Shown here piece after piece: positions 10,609 through 20,239 of a stretch of 64,000 bases of DNA (the first letter of the stretch is position 1; each line of letters opens with the position of its first letter). The translations under genes were made by a program, and so were the position numbers. The DNA lies in contig NC_061867.1 of NCBI RefSeq assembly GCF_907164915.1, positions 41,152,338-41,216,337 on the forward strand, written 5' to 3'. A model generated the notes under the pieces. The model saw only the letters and a list, made by a program, of their open reading frames with translations, had not been told where the DNA came from and did no database searches. The DNA comes from Impatiens glandulifera. Its lineage: Eukaryota; Streptophyta; Magnoliopsida; Ericales; Balsaminaceae.

Positions 10609-12143
10609 TGTTAGGATCGACTTCAACAATAGAAGGGGAGTGTTGAATATTGTTGAGCTAATTTTCACTTTAAATGCAATTTTAATCCTATTAGATATTA
10701 AAATATGTTTCTATTCTTCGACAAATCGTCGCAAGCTCTTGAACGATTTCAAGTGCGGAAATGCTTGTTAGATTTGATGTGGTAGATTCGAGACTGTAAA
10801 ATGTAGTAAGGAAATAACACAAGAGTTTCATGGATGTTCGGAGATAAAACTCCTATGTCACCACTTCTTCTGTTTCCAAAAGAATTCCACTAGAAGACTT
10901 TAGTTTGTATAACGTCTACACAAACCAGTCAGAACACGGGATTTAACAACTGCCTGTTCTGAACTCCTAGCAATCACTCTATTGAATAGACAATGTTCTG
11001 TTCAACTTACAATGCTGAATATACATTCAGATATTACAGTAACTTATCTATCAGCTTAGCGTACAGAATGTATTTATGAAAGATAATCTAGAGAGAGAGT
11101 AAATTGATTGAGAGTTGAAACTTGTTGTTTTTCGACTTGTTGATTCACTAACTTGTTCACTAACTAGTTCGTCGTTGTACTCTACTGCTCTTTTATATTG
11201 AAGCGTAGAAACGGTCGAATTTGATTCTTAGATACGTGAATTGATCGGAATGATTCGTCGTACCAAGAATCCAGGTATTTAGGGATTATGAATTGACCAG
11301 GAGGATTTGCCATACCGAGAATCCATATATTCAGGGATCGTGAATTGACCAAGAGGATTCGCCATTGTACTTTGCTGCTTTTTATATTCAAAATAAAGAA
11401 ACTGTCAAATTTGATACGTATATACGTGTCGACTTTCTAATGGTTGTAATCCAGGTGACAGTCTTCTCTTAGCACAACACAACTGTTGATGTAATACTAT
11501 TGTTGGCTTCTTCGGGCTTTTGTTGAAGCAAGGCTACTGCCAGTGCTTCTTCAGGCTTCTACTGAAGCATGGCTGCTATTAACGCTTCTTTAAACTGTTG
11601 CTGAAGCAAGACTACTGTCAGCGCTTCTTCAAGTTGTTGTTGAAGCAAGGTTGCTGTCAGCACTTCTTTAGACTACTACGGAAGTAAAGCTACTGCTAAA
11701 GCTTCTTTAGACTGCTATTGAAGCAAGACCACTGTCAGCGCTTTATATGGCTGTTGTTGAAGCAAGGATGATGTTAGCGCTTCTTCAGACTGCTGTTGAC
11801 GTAAGCCTGCTACCAACGCTTCTTCAACTCTGCTATTAAAGCAAGGTTGTGTGCTGAAGACAACTCTGTTGTTGGAAACCCTACTACCAACATCATCAGC
11901 TTTGCTTATGTCAACGCTATTTCTAGCGCTTCTTTAGCTTTACCTGTACATAAAATATTTGCGGAACTTAGTTTTATTTAATCAATTATCAACACATTAT
12001 CAAAACTATGTCGTATTGATTTTAATTATTCAAAGTTTATTTTAATCAATTAAATCATTTTTCTTAATTAACTTAATTAATAAATTCTTATTTAATCTTA
12101 ATTAAATAGTTATTCTTTTTTCTTTATTTAACTTAATCTAACA
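10609..12143 (-). repeat. LTR of Copia-2 (about 1.5 kb)
   Basis: Plus-strand edges are TGTTAGGATC (10609) and TCTAACA (12143), consistent with a TG...CA LTR read on the minus strand. Its proximal third is homologous to the Copia-1 LTR. The distal part holds a 39-bp minisatellite (11516-11850). A 60-70 bp block containing 'tgaattgacc' is also repeated at 11225-11390. Confidence 0.65.
11516..11850. repeat. 39-bp minisatellite within the Copia-2 LTR
   Basis: Eight to nine tandem units of 39 bp, each starting near 'gcttcttca' and containing 'tgttgaagcaagg' and 'ctactgtcagc'. The units have diverged by roughly 10-30 percent but keep the 39-bp spacing. Each unit contains inverted halves (cttcttc/gaagcaag), so the transcript could fold back. 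Confidence 0.8.
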
Positions 12144-12311
12144 CTACATATGTCGAATTAGTTGACATCGTCTAATATGTTACTAGTGTGGACAAATTGA
12201 GATATGTTCTAGTGATCAAAGTCAAGTATAATATGGGTATGCTAAATGCTCCTCCTATTGTTATCAATCGAGATAGAGATGTGGTGTTCTATTTAAAAGA
12301 AATTTCGACTT
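12144..12311 (+). pseudogene. MULE A transposase N-terminal fragment (PB1-like)
   Basis: Encodes VDKLRYVLVIKVKYNMGMLN followed by an APP...VVFYLKEIS block, closely matching the N-terminal domain of the MULE B transposase (VDKLRYDLVFKVKYNMLMMN). It is cut on the left by Copia-2 and on the right by a deletion that runs straight into the oppositely oriented DUF1985 gene. No catalytic domain remains. Confidence 0.7.
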
Positions 12312-13690
12312 CACTCCTTCTTCTTCAACTTCAGCTCATCCTCCTTCTTCTTCAACTCTTCATCCTCCATCTTCTTCAACTCCAGCCTCTTCTTCTCCAA
12401 CTCCAGCCTCTTCTTCTCCAACTCCTCCTCATCCTCCGATTCTAGCCTCTCCTTCTCCAACTCATTCTTTAGTGAATCAACATTCTTCTGTTCGTTTATT
12501 TCCTCCAATAATTTGATTATTTTGTTGAACGTAAGACGTTAATTCTTTTTGATGAGTTTTATTTCAGTTTTTATCTCATTTACATCCTTTATCAGCTCAT
12601 CAAGTTTGGCATCAATCTAGGCTTCAGTTATTCGATTGGGTGCACTAGAAGAGGAGTCACCTGAATTGGGTGCACTAGAATTGTCGATTGATGGAGTCAT
12701 CGTAGAAGAGACTGACCAAGATGATCAAGAGGTGTCTTGGATAGTTTGAGGAGTAAGTAGTCTCCTCTTCGCCAGTTTGGGATTCCCTTGATCTTCATTA
12801 TTTCTCCTCCTCCCATCCACTTCAAAGAATTTATCATAAATATTGTCTCCCATCTCTTCAAAGTCCTCCTCACTGTACTTCCTCTTCTCCTCCTTAGACT
12901 CATCAATCTTGGTGACAGCATTACCCTTCAGGGCAGTGACTACCTCCGGGATGGAGTTCTTGGATGATATATAGAGCAATATCCTTGGGAATATATGCTC
13001 TTGCCGCTCCATTCTATTCGCCAATTTGTTGTGAAAAATGTGTTAATAACCTCATAGGTACACACTTAGAAGGCTAGTGTGAACCCATGTATAGTATAAA
13101 CGACTTCAAGATTTCCCTCTTGACCAGATATACCTCCCAAAGGTATTTCATGTCTTTGTCAATACCCTTCAGGGTTACTCTGAAGACACATTTCCCATGG
13201 AAATTGGAGGAACGTCTCCATGTCCTCCACCATGCAGAAAATTTCCATACTTACGATCCTCTTATTATTAGCTGCGAAGAGATATTGGTAAATATGGTAT
13301 ATGAGCCCCGTCTTTCATGCATCCTCCTTATTAGAGCATTGGAGGAAACTTGCCTCAACCTCTACCACTCTAACCATCATTTTACCCCCAAAATATTTGC
13401 GGACCAATGGTGGACATTCTTCAACGTTCATGTTTTCCACCATAGGGAATCTACCAAAGTTGAGGCCTGTGAATAAGATATAATCCTTCATGCCCCAATA
13501 GACTTACTCACCATTGATTATGAACCTTATCTCCTTCGAATTTGAAATGTTTTTCCTTATCAGCATTTGATTGAGTATTGTTCCTGAGAATAATTTGGTC
13601 GGGGCTTTGAATCGATAATAAAATTGGGTCTGCAAAGCCCTATCCAAAAGATCAAGTTGAGTAAACCTCTTATTTATCCTTGTCAAGCTC
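12311..13690 (-). pseudogene. MULE A DUF1985 / Ulp1-type gene, decayed 5' part
   Basis: Minus-strand remnant of the second gene of this MULE family. 13504-13686 carries the DUF1985 signature (FKAPTKLFSGTILNQMLIRK, then RFIINGE), matching MULE B (19110-19406) and MULE C (31655-32038). 13087-13476 is the frameshifted remainder of that domain. 12725-13024 keeps the acidic block EEDFEEMGDNIYDKFFEVDG, found as DDFKDMGGNVYDVLFDLD in MULE C. 12311-12508 is a Glu/Lys-rich coiled-coil-like tail. The Ulp1 protease domain is deleted. Confidence 0.7.
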
Positions 13691-13779
13691 GTGCTGGTGC
13701 ATTTTCATGAAACACGGCCATAAATATTTCATTAATGGTTTTGGTTTGTGCCATCTGTAAAGAAAACACGGTATTTATT

Positions 13780-14060
13780 AATGAAAACACAATGCAGTTA
13801 GATTAATGAAAACACAGTGTAGTTTGCGTCGAAAAGTGCATTTTGCGTAACGAAATATACATAATATACTTATTTCACGTCCTAGAAACCATTCACACCA
13901 TAGAAACCATTCACACTCTAAAAATAATTTGCGTCAAGACAAAGTGCAGTTTGCGTCAAAGCAAATTGCAGTTTGGGTCAACGTAATATACATAATATAC
14001 ATATTTCACACCCTAGAAATAGTTTACGTCAACGTACAGTACAATTTGCGACAACGTAAT
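13780..14060. repeat. MULE A iteron cluster (GCAGTTTGCGTC type)
   Basis: The words 'gcagtttgcgtc', 'tttgcgtcaa' and 'acgtaatatacataatatac' recur at short intervals here. Single further copies occur at about 14287 and 14348. The cluster lies between the start of the Ulp1-type gene and the element's right end, the same place where MULEs B, C and D hold their own iteron types. Confidence 0.6.
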
Positions 14061-14475
14061 ATATAGAATATACCTATTTGAAACCATTCATACACTAAAA
14101 TTATTCACAAACTATTTTTCACCTGTAAAACCCTAAAATCATCCATACTTAGCAATGAGAATGAAGAAAACGAAGAAAAAAATACAAACTCACATGAATA
14201 ATGGATGCGATAAGTTCAAGACGTCGAGAATGTTTAACGCTAAAGACGTCGTCGAGATGAAAGAGTTCACGGTTCCAAATAAATCTGCAGTTTGCGTTGA
14301 CGAAGAGAAGAATGTAGTGACGGAAAAGAGAGAAGAAGGGAAACTGATTTGCGTAACGAATAGAATAAGAAAAAAAATAAGGGCAAAATGGTCATTTTAC
14401 ATGTCAAAAATGCTATTTTTGAAAGAAAAATAATTATTGGGTTAGGTCATTTTTAAAATTTTGCCTATTATAAGG
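14061..14475. other. MULE A subterminal region
   Basis: It contains a small open stretch (14155-14433) with no recognisable domain. Then comes a TIR-like run: aagggcaaaatggtcatttt at 14379, and ggtcatttttaaaattttgcc near 14446. The latter resembles the terminal DNA of the other MULEs in the window. No gene is supported. Confidence 0.5.
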
Positions 14476-14605
14476 GGGAAATTTGATGAAATAACCCTCA
14501 TAAGAGGGTTATTACCATAAATAGCATGCCTTTAATAATTTTTTCATTTATAACCTTTTGCCAAGGCAAAATGTCACTTTTGCCCTTTAATTACAAAAAA
14601 AATTG
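14476..14605 (+). repeat. Left TIR of MULE B
   Basis: Inverted match to 20095-20211: aaccctcataagagggttat corresponds to ataaccctcttatgagtgtt at the other end, then 'atagcatgc' and 'gtcacttttgcccttta'. Several indels separate the arms, so this is an old insertion. Confidence 0.85.
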
Positions 14606-14900
14606 AAATGTTAGTGCCTTTCAGTTTCTTGTCCCCCATTTCCCTCCTCTCCACCAACCAACGTCCTTCATCAGTTTCATCTCATCAACGTTCTTCATCA
14701 TCAACGTCCTTCCTTCATCATCAACGTCCTTCATCAACAAAACCGGAACGTCTTCAACATTCAGGTTAGACGCTACCTTGGTCGTTTTATCGCGGAAATG
14801 GATGAATGTTTAGGGTTTCGTCGTTTAGAGTCTAGGTTTTAGGTTAGGTCATGGAAGAATGGTTTTAGAGCTTGGCTGATTTGTTTATGGTGAAATATAC

Positions 14901-15020
14901 ATCTGACGAAGGTGACGAAGGCGACAGTGCATCTATCGTAGGCGACGATGCATCTGTCGCGGGCGGGAAATGCATCTGTCGCAGGCGACGATGCATTTTT
15001 TGCCTGCGACAGATGCATTT
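14901..15020. repeat. MULE B iteron array 1
   Basis: Tandem, partly palindromic copies of the ~21-bp theme 'gcatctgtcgcaggcgacga', just before the transposase start. Adjacent units occur in both orientations, so the array can form hairpins. Confidence 0.8.
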
Positions 15021-15120
15021 TCCTCCTTGCATTTTCCTCCTTGCGTTTTCCTCCTTGCAATTAACACTAACTGGGCACTGGCACTGACTTCTGTGAATTT
15101 TTATCAATTTCAGATCACAC

Positions 15121-17663
15121 ATGAATGTTGGTGTTTTTCTCCTCTTTGATGGAGACTTGAAAACTGATGATGGTGGTGTTAGTTCTTTTGTCTCAAGTTC
15201 GTGTCGTGGTGTGAATGTACCCCAAAATGCTACATATGAAGAATTAGCTTCAATTGTCTATAATTCTATTGGTGTGGACAAATTAAGATATGACTTAGTG
15301 TTCAAGGTGAAGTATAATATGTTAATGATGAATTCTCCTCCTACAACAATCATTGGAGATAGCGATGTGGCGTTCTATTTACAAGAACTCTCGTCTTCAC
15401 TGCCCAATCATCGCGCCCCGCTATGTGTTTCTTTAGTAGAGAAGTCAATACCTTCAACTCAATAAAGTGAAAGATCAGAAAATGACATATTTGAGCAGCA
15501 AGATATCTTCCCAAGGCAGCGAGATGTATGTGAGCAGAGCGATGTATTTGAGCAGCAAGATGTATTCCCAAGGCAACAAGATGTATCTGAGCAGCAAGAT
15601 GTGTTTGAGCAGCGAGATATATTTGAGCAGCAAGATGTTTTTGAGCAGAGAGATGTATGTGAGGAGCAAGATGTTTTTGAGCAGGAAAATGTCTTCCCAA
15701 GTCAACCAAGCACTTCCCATGTTAGGAAAACATTCAGCCATACTGAAGGAACCAAGCACTACTTTTCATATGAACCACTCGAGATCGAAACACCTACTCC
15801 ATTAATTGAAAATTCATTGGAAGTGGGTACATTTTTTTATAACAAAAAAGAAATACAATTGAGGTTGCATAGACATGCGATGTCTAATCATTTTATCCTT
15901 AAAGTGGTGAAGTCAACAAAAAATCTTTGGTTTGTAAAATGTATGGCTGAGAACTGCAAGTGGAAATTGCGTGCTAAGAAAGGAAAATTCTCGGAGATGT
16001 TTGAGATCAGAAAATTTGTAAAAGAACACACATGCTCAATTTTGACGAGACAAGACAATGTGAGGAAAGCATCATCATGGGTAATTGCGGAGTGTATCAA
16101 ACGTAAATACATTGACCATCACCATGACCACATGCCTAAAAAAATAATGGAAGACATGCATACAAGCTATGGGTTAACTTTGACATATAATAAGGCTTGG
16201 AGGTCAAGGGAAAAGGCCTTAATGGCGGTGCGAGGAACTGTGGAGGATTCCTATGGTGAATTGCCATCCTACCTGTTCATGTTGCAGAAGAAGAACTCAG
16301 GTACCATAACTGACATCCAGACGGATGAGGAAGGATACTTCAGGTATATGTTCATGTCTCTAGGGGTTTCAATTAGGGGTTTCATAGGATGTTGTCGTCC
16401 TGTATTGTGCATAGATGCCAGCTTCCTTAAGCACAAAGTTAGAGGTCAACTACTGGTTGCGATAGCATTGGATGCGAACGAGCAACTATATCCCGTTTTT
16501 TTTTGTGTCGTTGATTCGGAGAATAATAACTCTTGGACATATTTCATGCAACAATTAAGGTTGGCAATTGGATCAGTCCCGGATCTCGTTTTCATATCCG
16601 ATAGACATCCAAGTATTACCAACGCCTTGTCCGCGGTTTTTCTAGAAGCACATCACGGTGTATGCACATACCACATCAAAATGAATATAATGGCCAAATT
16701 TAAAACTGATAACTGCCATGTTGAGTTTGATTTGGCTTATCGCGCATACACCGAGTCCACGTTTTAGAAGCATTTTGACAAGATCAAAACTAAAGACCCT
16801 AGGATTGCTGAATATTTGGAACAAATTGGAGTGGAGAGATGGAGTCGTGCATTTTTCCCCGGTTCGCGATACAATCAAATGACAAGTAATTACGCTGAGA
16901 GTTTTAATAGTCAGTGCAGAGAAGCTAGGAAATATCCCATAACAACATTAGCTAACTATTTAAGATTCACAATACAAGATTTGTTTTATCATTAAAGAGA
17001 AAAATCAACCAACCACAACGAACATTTATCTCCATATTATGAAAAGTTATTACGTGAGGAAGGCGAAAATGCTAGATTCTACAGCGTTTATCCACTTAAT
17101 CGATTTCAGTTCCATGTGCATGACGGTGAATTTGATTTTCATGTTGACTTCAAGGGTATTTGATGTATCCGGTCTTCCTTGTACGCATGCCCTAGCTGCT
17201 GCCCGTTTCTGGAAATCGGTTCCATATGAGTTGTGCGCAAGGTTAGAGAATTTATGTTATGTTCAATTTATGTTATGTTTAATTTATGTTATGTTCAATT
17301 TATGTTATGTTCACTGTATAATTTTTCAGGTTTTACTCAACTGAATCGTGGTGCATGGCATATGTAGAGACATGTTATCCAGTTTTTCATCATAATGAAG
17401 CTTGGGACATTCCCGAACATATCAAGAAACGAGTCTGCCTAAAACCCCCCGTGAAGATTAAGAAAGGACGACCAACAACAAAACGTAGATCATCACAAGG
17501 TGAGATTCGTAAAGAACGGAGACGGTGCGGCTCATGTGGCAGTCTAGGTCATAACAGAGCAACATGCTCAGCAGTGATGCCTGCACCATCTACTGCAAGA
17601 CCTTCACAATCAAGTGCCCAATCTACACAACCTTCACAATCAAGTGCCCAATCTTTGGCATGA
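15121..17663 (+). pseudogene. MuDR-type transposase of MULE B, inactivated
   Basis: Domain order: PB1-like N-terminus (15121-15440), a repeated FEQQDV low-complexity linker (15490-15710), the MuDR N-terminal region (FYNKKEIQLRLHRHAMSNHF), then the MULE DDE domain with Asp in CIDASFLKH, Asp in FISDRHPSI, a CTYH motif and SNYAESFNS. A partial SWIM finger (FDVSGLPCTHALAAARFW) and a CCHC knuckle (CGSCGSLGHNRATC) follow. A GT-AG intron at about 17242-17329 keeps frame into FYSTESWCMAY. Three in-frame stops (15463, 16765 and 16993) and a frameshift plus small deletion near 17155, which removes the first SWIM cysteines, inactivate it. The reading frame is otherwise well preserved. A splice acceptor (tttcag at about 15113) precedes the start. 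Confidence 0.9.
15490..15710 (+). repeat. Hexapeptide-coding 18-bp repeats in the transposase linker
   Basis: About eleven imperfect copies of an 18-nt unit encoding [D/E]VFEQQ-like hexapeptides (variants RDVCEQ, RDIFEQ, QDVFPR). The repeat lies in frame between the PB1-like and MuDR domains and continues across the stop at 15463. This Gln/Asp-rich spacer is absent from what remains of the MULE C transposase. Confidence 0.8.
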
Positions 17664-17848
17664 AATTGTTTTTGTATTTTGATCAAACTGTTTTTGTTGG
17701 TTGATCAAACTGTTTTTGTATTTTGATCAAACTTTTTTTGTATTTTAATCAAACTGTTTTTGTTTTTTGATCATCTGTTGTTAAGTGTTGTCATCTGATG
17801 TGGATTGTGTATTTTATTAACAGCAGGACAAAGAGAAATAGCAGGAAT
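17664..17848. other. 3' region of the transposase gene
   Basis: Five tandem copies of a ~30-bp T-rich unit (tgatcaaactgtttttgt) follow the stop codon. They contain repeated TGATCA palindromes and probably form the 3' untranslated region. No gene is seen. Confidence 0.5.
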
Positions 17849-18054
17849 ACATCTGTCGCAGACGACAGTGCATCTGTCGTAGACGACATTGCAGACGACA
17901 GTGCATCTGTCGCAGGCGACGATGCATCTGTCGCAGACGACAGTGCATCTGTCGCAGGCGATTAAGTATTATTCGCCTGCGACAGATGCACTGTCGTCTG
18001 CAACAGATGCATCGTCGCCTGCGGCAGATGCACTGTCGCCTGCGACAGATGCAT
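17849..18054. repeat. MULE B iteron array 2, between the convergent genes
   Basis: About nine copies of the 'catctgtcgcagacgacagtg' theme. The first half is in one orientation and the second half is inverted around 17960, making a large imperfect palindrome. It sits exactly between the 3' ends of the transposase and the Ulp1-type gene. Confidence 0.85.
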
Positions 18055-18233
18055 TTATGTTCTGTGCTTAATTATATATATACTACATTATATTTATACT
18101 ACATTATATAACCATTTGCATTCAAAATAATACAACTGCTAACTAAATTACATTAAAAAATAAATATGGTTTACATTCAAAAATACATATGGTTTACATT
18201 CAAAAATATACATAGCTAAATTATGTCCATTTT

Positions 18234-18880
18234 CTATGGGTCTATTATATGGTAGAATAACCTAACTGCCCATTTTTGTCTCCAAAAAACCATGTTTTCT
18301 GTTGTCACAGCTGATATATCCAATTTGGCAATAAGGTACTGCAAATACATGATTGTAAAAAGACCAAAGTCTTCACTCTTGGTGCACTTGGGGACTCTTG
18401 GGTGTGGTATTATAACATATGACATTCCTTCCAAACTGAACTTAGGATACTTGATCCTGTCAAACTTGGTCGTTCCATTTAGAATTATATATGGAATCAT
18501 TTCACATAGTGGTTTCGTGAACTTGTCATACTGATTTTTTTTTGATAAATCCCTATTCGCAGTCATAAACATTGATGCACCAATCTTGTAGTTGCACCTC
18601 ACACAGGACCCAATGCTTCATATTCAGATTCATATGAAAATATACCTTATCTACAATGATCCAAGAAGTCATAAATTTTCGTTCATCACCCATGAAATAT
18701 TTCATCAAGTCATCGTCAAATTCGTATGTTTGTGGATTTTTGGAGAACTTTGAATAACGTAACGACAACCTCGTAGAGACATTACAGTCACATATTGAGA
18801 AATCTATCGGTTGATAAGTCTTGGGGAAATTGGCAACCCTTTTTTTAAGAATGTAACATGCTGTATCTATCTCCTACGAC
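18234..18880 (-). pseudogene. Ulp1-like (C48) protease domain of MULE B, catalytic Cys lost
   Basis: Minus-strand Ulp1/SENP-type cysteine-protease fold. It reads from about 18880 through 18553-18768 with the catalytic His region MKHWVLCEV and the Asp region INVYDCE, then after a frameshift near 18565 through 18234-18602. There the active-site box that should read SGDCGVF is SEDFGLF, so the Cys is Phe. The C-terminal KWAVRLFYHIIDP matches MULE C (KWAVRLYHQILEP). Such domains cleave SUMO from proteins in the wider family; their role in MULEs is unknown. This copy is predicted to be inactive. Confidence 0.8.
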
Positions 18881-18960
18881 AGAATCGAGAAAATGAAATA
18901 AGCACACAGAATATCAAATGAATTAAGCACAGAACATCAAATGAATTAAGCACAGAAGTG

Positions 18961-19000
18961 TATCTGTCGCAGACAGATGCACTGTCGCTTGCGACAGATG
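18961..19000. repeat. MULE B iteron array 3 (short)
   Basis: Two to three units of the 'atctgtcgcagacagatgca' theme at the outer edge of the left arm of the inverted duplication. They are probably carried there by the duplication event. Confidence 0.7.
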
Positions 19001-19480
19001 TCTTATTTCCTTTAAAGAAGTGGTATTTACTTTCATTATTCTGACTTAACGTTTTTTGCAGATGGATTCAACCAAATGCAAAACCAAAACGGTAATTGAG
19101 AACTTTCCTGTTACCAAGGCATATTCCTTCATGCCCCAGTACAGCTGCTGACCATTGACTAAGAAAGTTATTCCCTTCGAATTGGAACTGCTTTTCCTGA
19201 TCAACATCTGGTGGATTATTGTTCCTGAGAAAATTACAGTCGGGGCTTTCAATAGATACTGAAATTGACTCTTCATAGTCCTTTCCATAAGACCAAAGTG
19301 ATTAAACTTGTCCTTGGTCTTTAACAAGCAGGTGCAAGTAGATTTCCATGAAACACGTCCAGGAAAGTTCTCAATTACCGTTTTGGTTTTGCATTTGGTT
19401 GGTGCCATCTGCAAAAAAAACATTAAGTCAGAATAATGAAAGTAAATACCACTTCTTTAAAGGAAATAAGACATCTGTCG
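18991..19480. repeat. Inverted duplication (about 120-bp arms) in MULE B
   Basis: 18991-19110 and 19360-19480 are near-identical inverted copies, both containing 'gatgtcttatttcctttaaa' and 'ccaaatgcaaaaccaaaacg'. Together they enclose a 249-bp loop. The right arm holds the 5' region and first codons of the DUF1985 gene; the left arm is its mirror copy, placed where the gene's middle used to be. Transcription across it would give a hairpin RNA. Confidence 0.9.
19110..19406 (-). pseudogene. DUF1985 start of the MULE B Ulp1-type gene
   Basis: The minus strand begins MAPTKCKTKTVIENFPGRVSW and continues with the DUF1985 signature FQYLLKAPTVIFSGTIIHQM, LIRKSSSNSKG, VNGQQLYWGMKEYALVTG, at which point the inverted duplication interrupts it. 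In plants DUF1985 typically precedes a Ulp1 domain in transposon-encoded proteins. Everything between this point and the Ulp1 domain at 18880 has been deleted or replaced. Confidence 0.8.
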
Positions 19481-19716
19481 CGGGCGACGGTGCATCTGTC
19501 GCAGACGACGGTGCATCTGTCGCAGACGACAGTGCATTTGTCGCAGGCGGGAGATGCATCTTTCGCAGGCGACGATGCATCTATCGCAGGAGAATAGTAT
19601 ATTCTGCCTGCGACAGATGCATCGTCGCCTACGACAGATGCATCTCCCGCATGCACTGTCGTCTGCGAAAATGCATCGTCGCCATCGACAGCCTGCAACA
19701 GCCTTCGACAGAAGCA
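19471..19716. repeat. MULE B iteron array 4
   Basis: Ten or more copies of the 'gcatctgtcgcagrcgacrgt' theme with an internal switch of orientation near 19595, upstream of the DUF1985 gene. It mirrors array 1 upstream of the transposase, so both divergent promoter regions of the element carry the same iterons. Confidence 0.85.
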
Positions 19717-20094
19717 TTTTAAACCCAAAATTATTCATTCAACCAATAAACCTAAACTCATACCTAAACCTAAACAATAAACCCTAAACCATTCTTCCAT
19801 TATAGCATGCATGGAATATAAACGATATAAAACGGGAAAACTCGGATAGAAACGGGAAAACATGAAAGATAAACTCACCTTCGTCGTTCTGGAGTTCTGA
19901 TTCTCGTCGGAGGCTCTTATTTGTCGTCGGGGGCTCGTTGGGGGTTCGGGGGAGAGGACGTCGTCGATGTTTCAGGGGCTTTTCGTCGTCGTCGTCGTCT
20001 TTCGGCTTGATCGGTCGTCTTCGGGGGTAGGGGAAGTTGAAAAGAGAGAGAGGGAGGGAAAGGAGAAGGAAAGGGAAACGACGGAAAAGAAAAT

Positions 20095-20211
20095 TAATTT
20101 TTTTTTTTTTTAAATAAAGGGCAAAAGTGAAGGTTAAAAATGAAAAAATTAGTAAAAGCATGCTATATAGGGTAATAACCCTCTTATGAGTGTTATTTCA
20201 TCAAATTTCCC
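20095..20211 (-). repeat. Right TIR of MULE B
   Basis: Inverse of the left TIR (see 14476-14605). The inner side is an A/T homopolymer and the outer end is CATCAAATTTCCC. It is followed by the target-duplication relic aatatgagg (20212-20220). Confidence 0.85.
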
Positions 20212-20220
20212 AATATGAGG

Positions 20221-20239
20221 CCATTTCTTTAAATTTCCC
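20221..20239 (-). mobile_element. Right terminus of MULE A, cut off by MULE B
   Basis: After the MULE B target duplication, ccatttctttaaatttccc gives a second Mutator-like end (inverse GGGAAATTTAAAGAAATGG). It continues the sense of the subterminal DNA left of MULE B, so it is read as the outer end of MULE A. Confidence 0.6.

Larger units (their letters stand above)
5569..12143 (-). mobile_element. Copia-2, long decayed Ty1/Copia retrotransposon
   Basis: Minus-strand element with the order LTR (10609-12143), PBS-like site (10595-10607), gag, protease, integrase, reverse transcriptase and RNase H, ending at 5569. Internal length is about 5 kb, normal for Copia. No matching second LTR is evident on the left side, so that end is deleted or replaced. 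The right LTR edge (CTAACA, 12143) lies directly against sequence homologous to the MULE transposase, so Copia-2 inserted into MULE A. Confidence 0.8.
12144..14475. mobile_element. MULE A, truncated Mutator-like element (main part)
   Basis: Homologous to MULE B. It starts inside the transposase PB1-like exon (ctacatatg...gaattag, matching 15230 onward), where Copia-2 inserted. It then joins by deletion to the minus-strand DUF1985 gene, and ends in A-specific iterons and a subterminal region (14370-14475). Its terminus is separated by MULE B and resumes at 20221-20239, ending in AAATTTCCC. The left end and left TIR are missing. Confidence 0.7.
14476..20211 (+). mobile_element. MULE B, full-length Mutator-like element with transposase and Ulp1-type gene
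   Basis: 5.7-kb element with ends GGGAAATTTGATGAAAT at 14476 and the inverse ATTTCATCAAATTTCCC at 20195-20211. The outer ~130 bp form terminal inverted repeats. Flanks attataagg (14467-14475) and aatatgagg (20212-20220) agree at 7 of 9 positions, as expected of an aged 9-bp Mutator target duplication. Inside are the MuDR-type transposase on the plus strand and a DUF1985/Ulp1-like gene on the minus strand, convergent, with iteron arrays in between and near both ends. It is inserted in the terminus of MULE A. Confidence 0.9.

Noticed and set aside
17849..18054. CRISPR-like array of regularly spaced palindromes
   Set aside because: Repeats are contiguous without unique spacers, there are no cas genes, and the genome is a plant's. 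They are MULE iterons.
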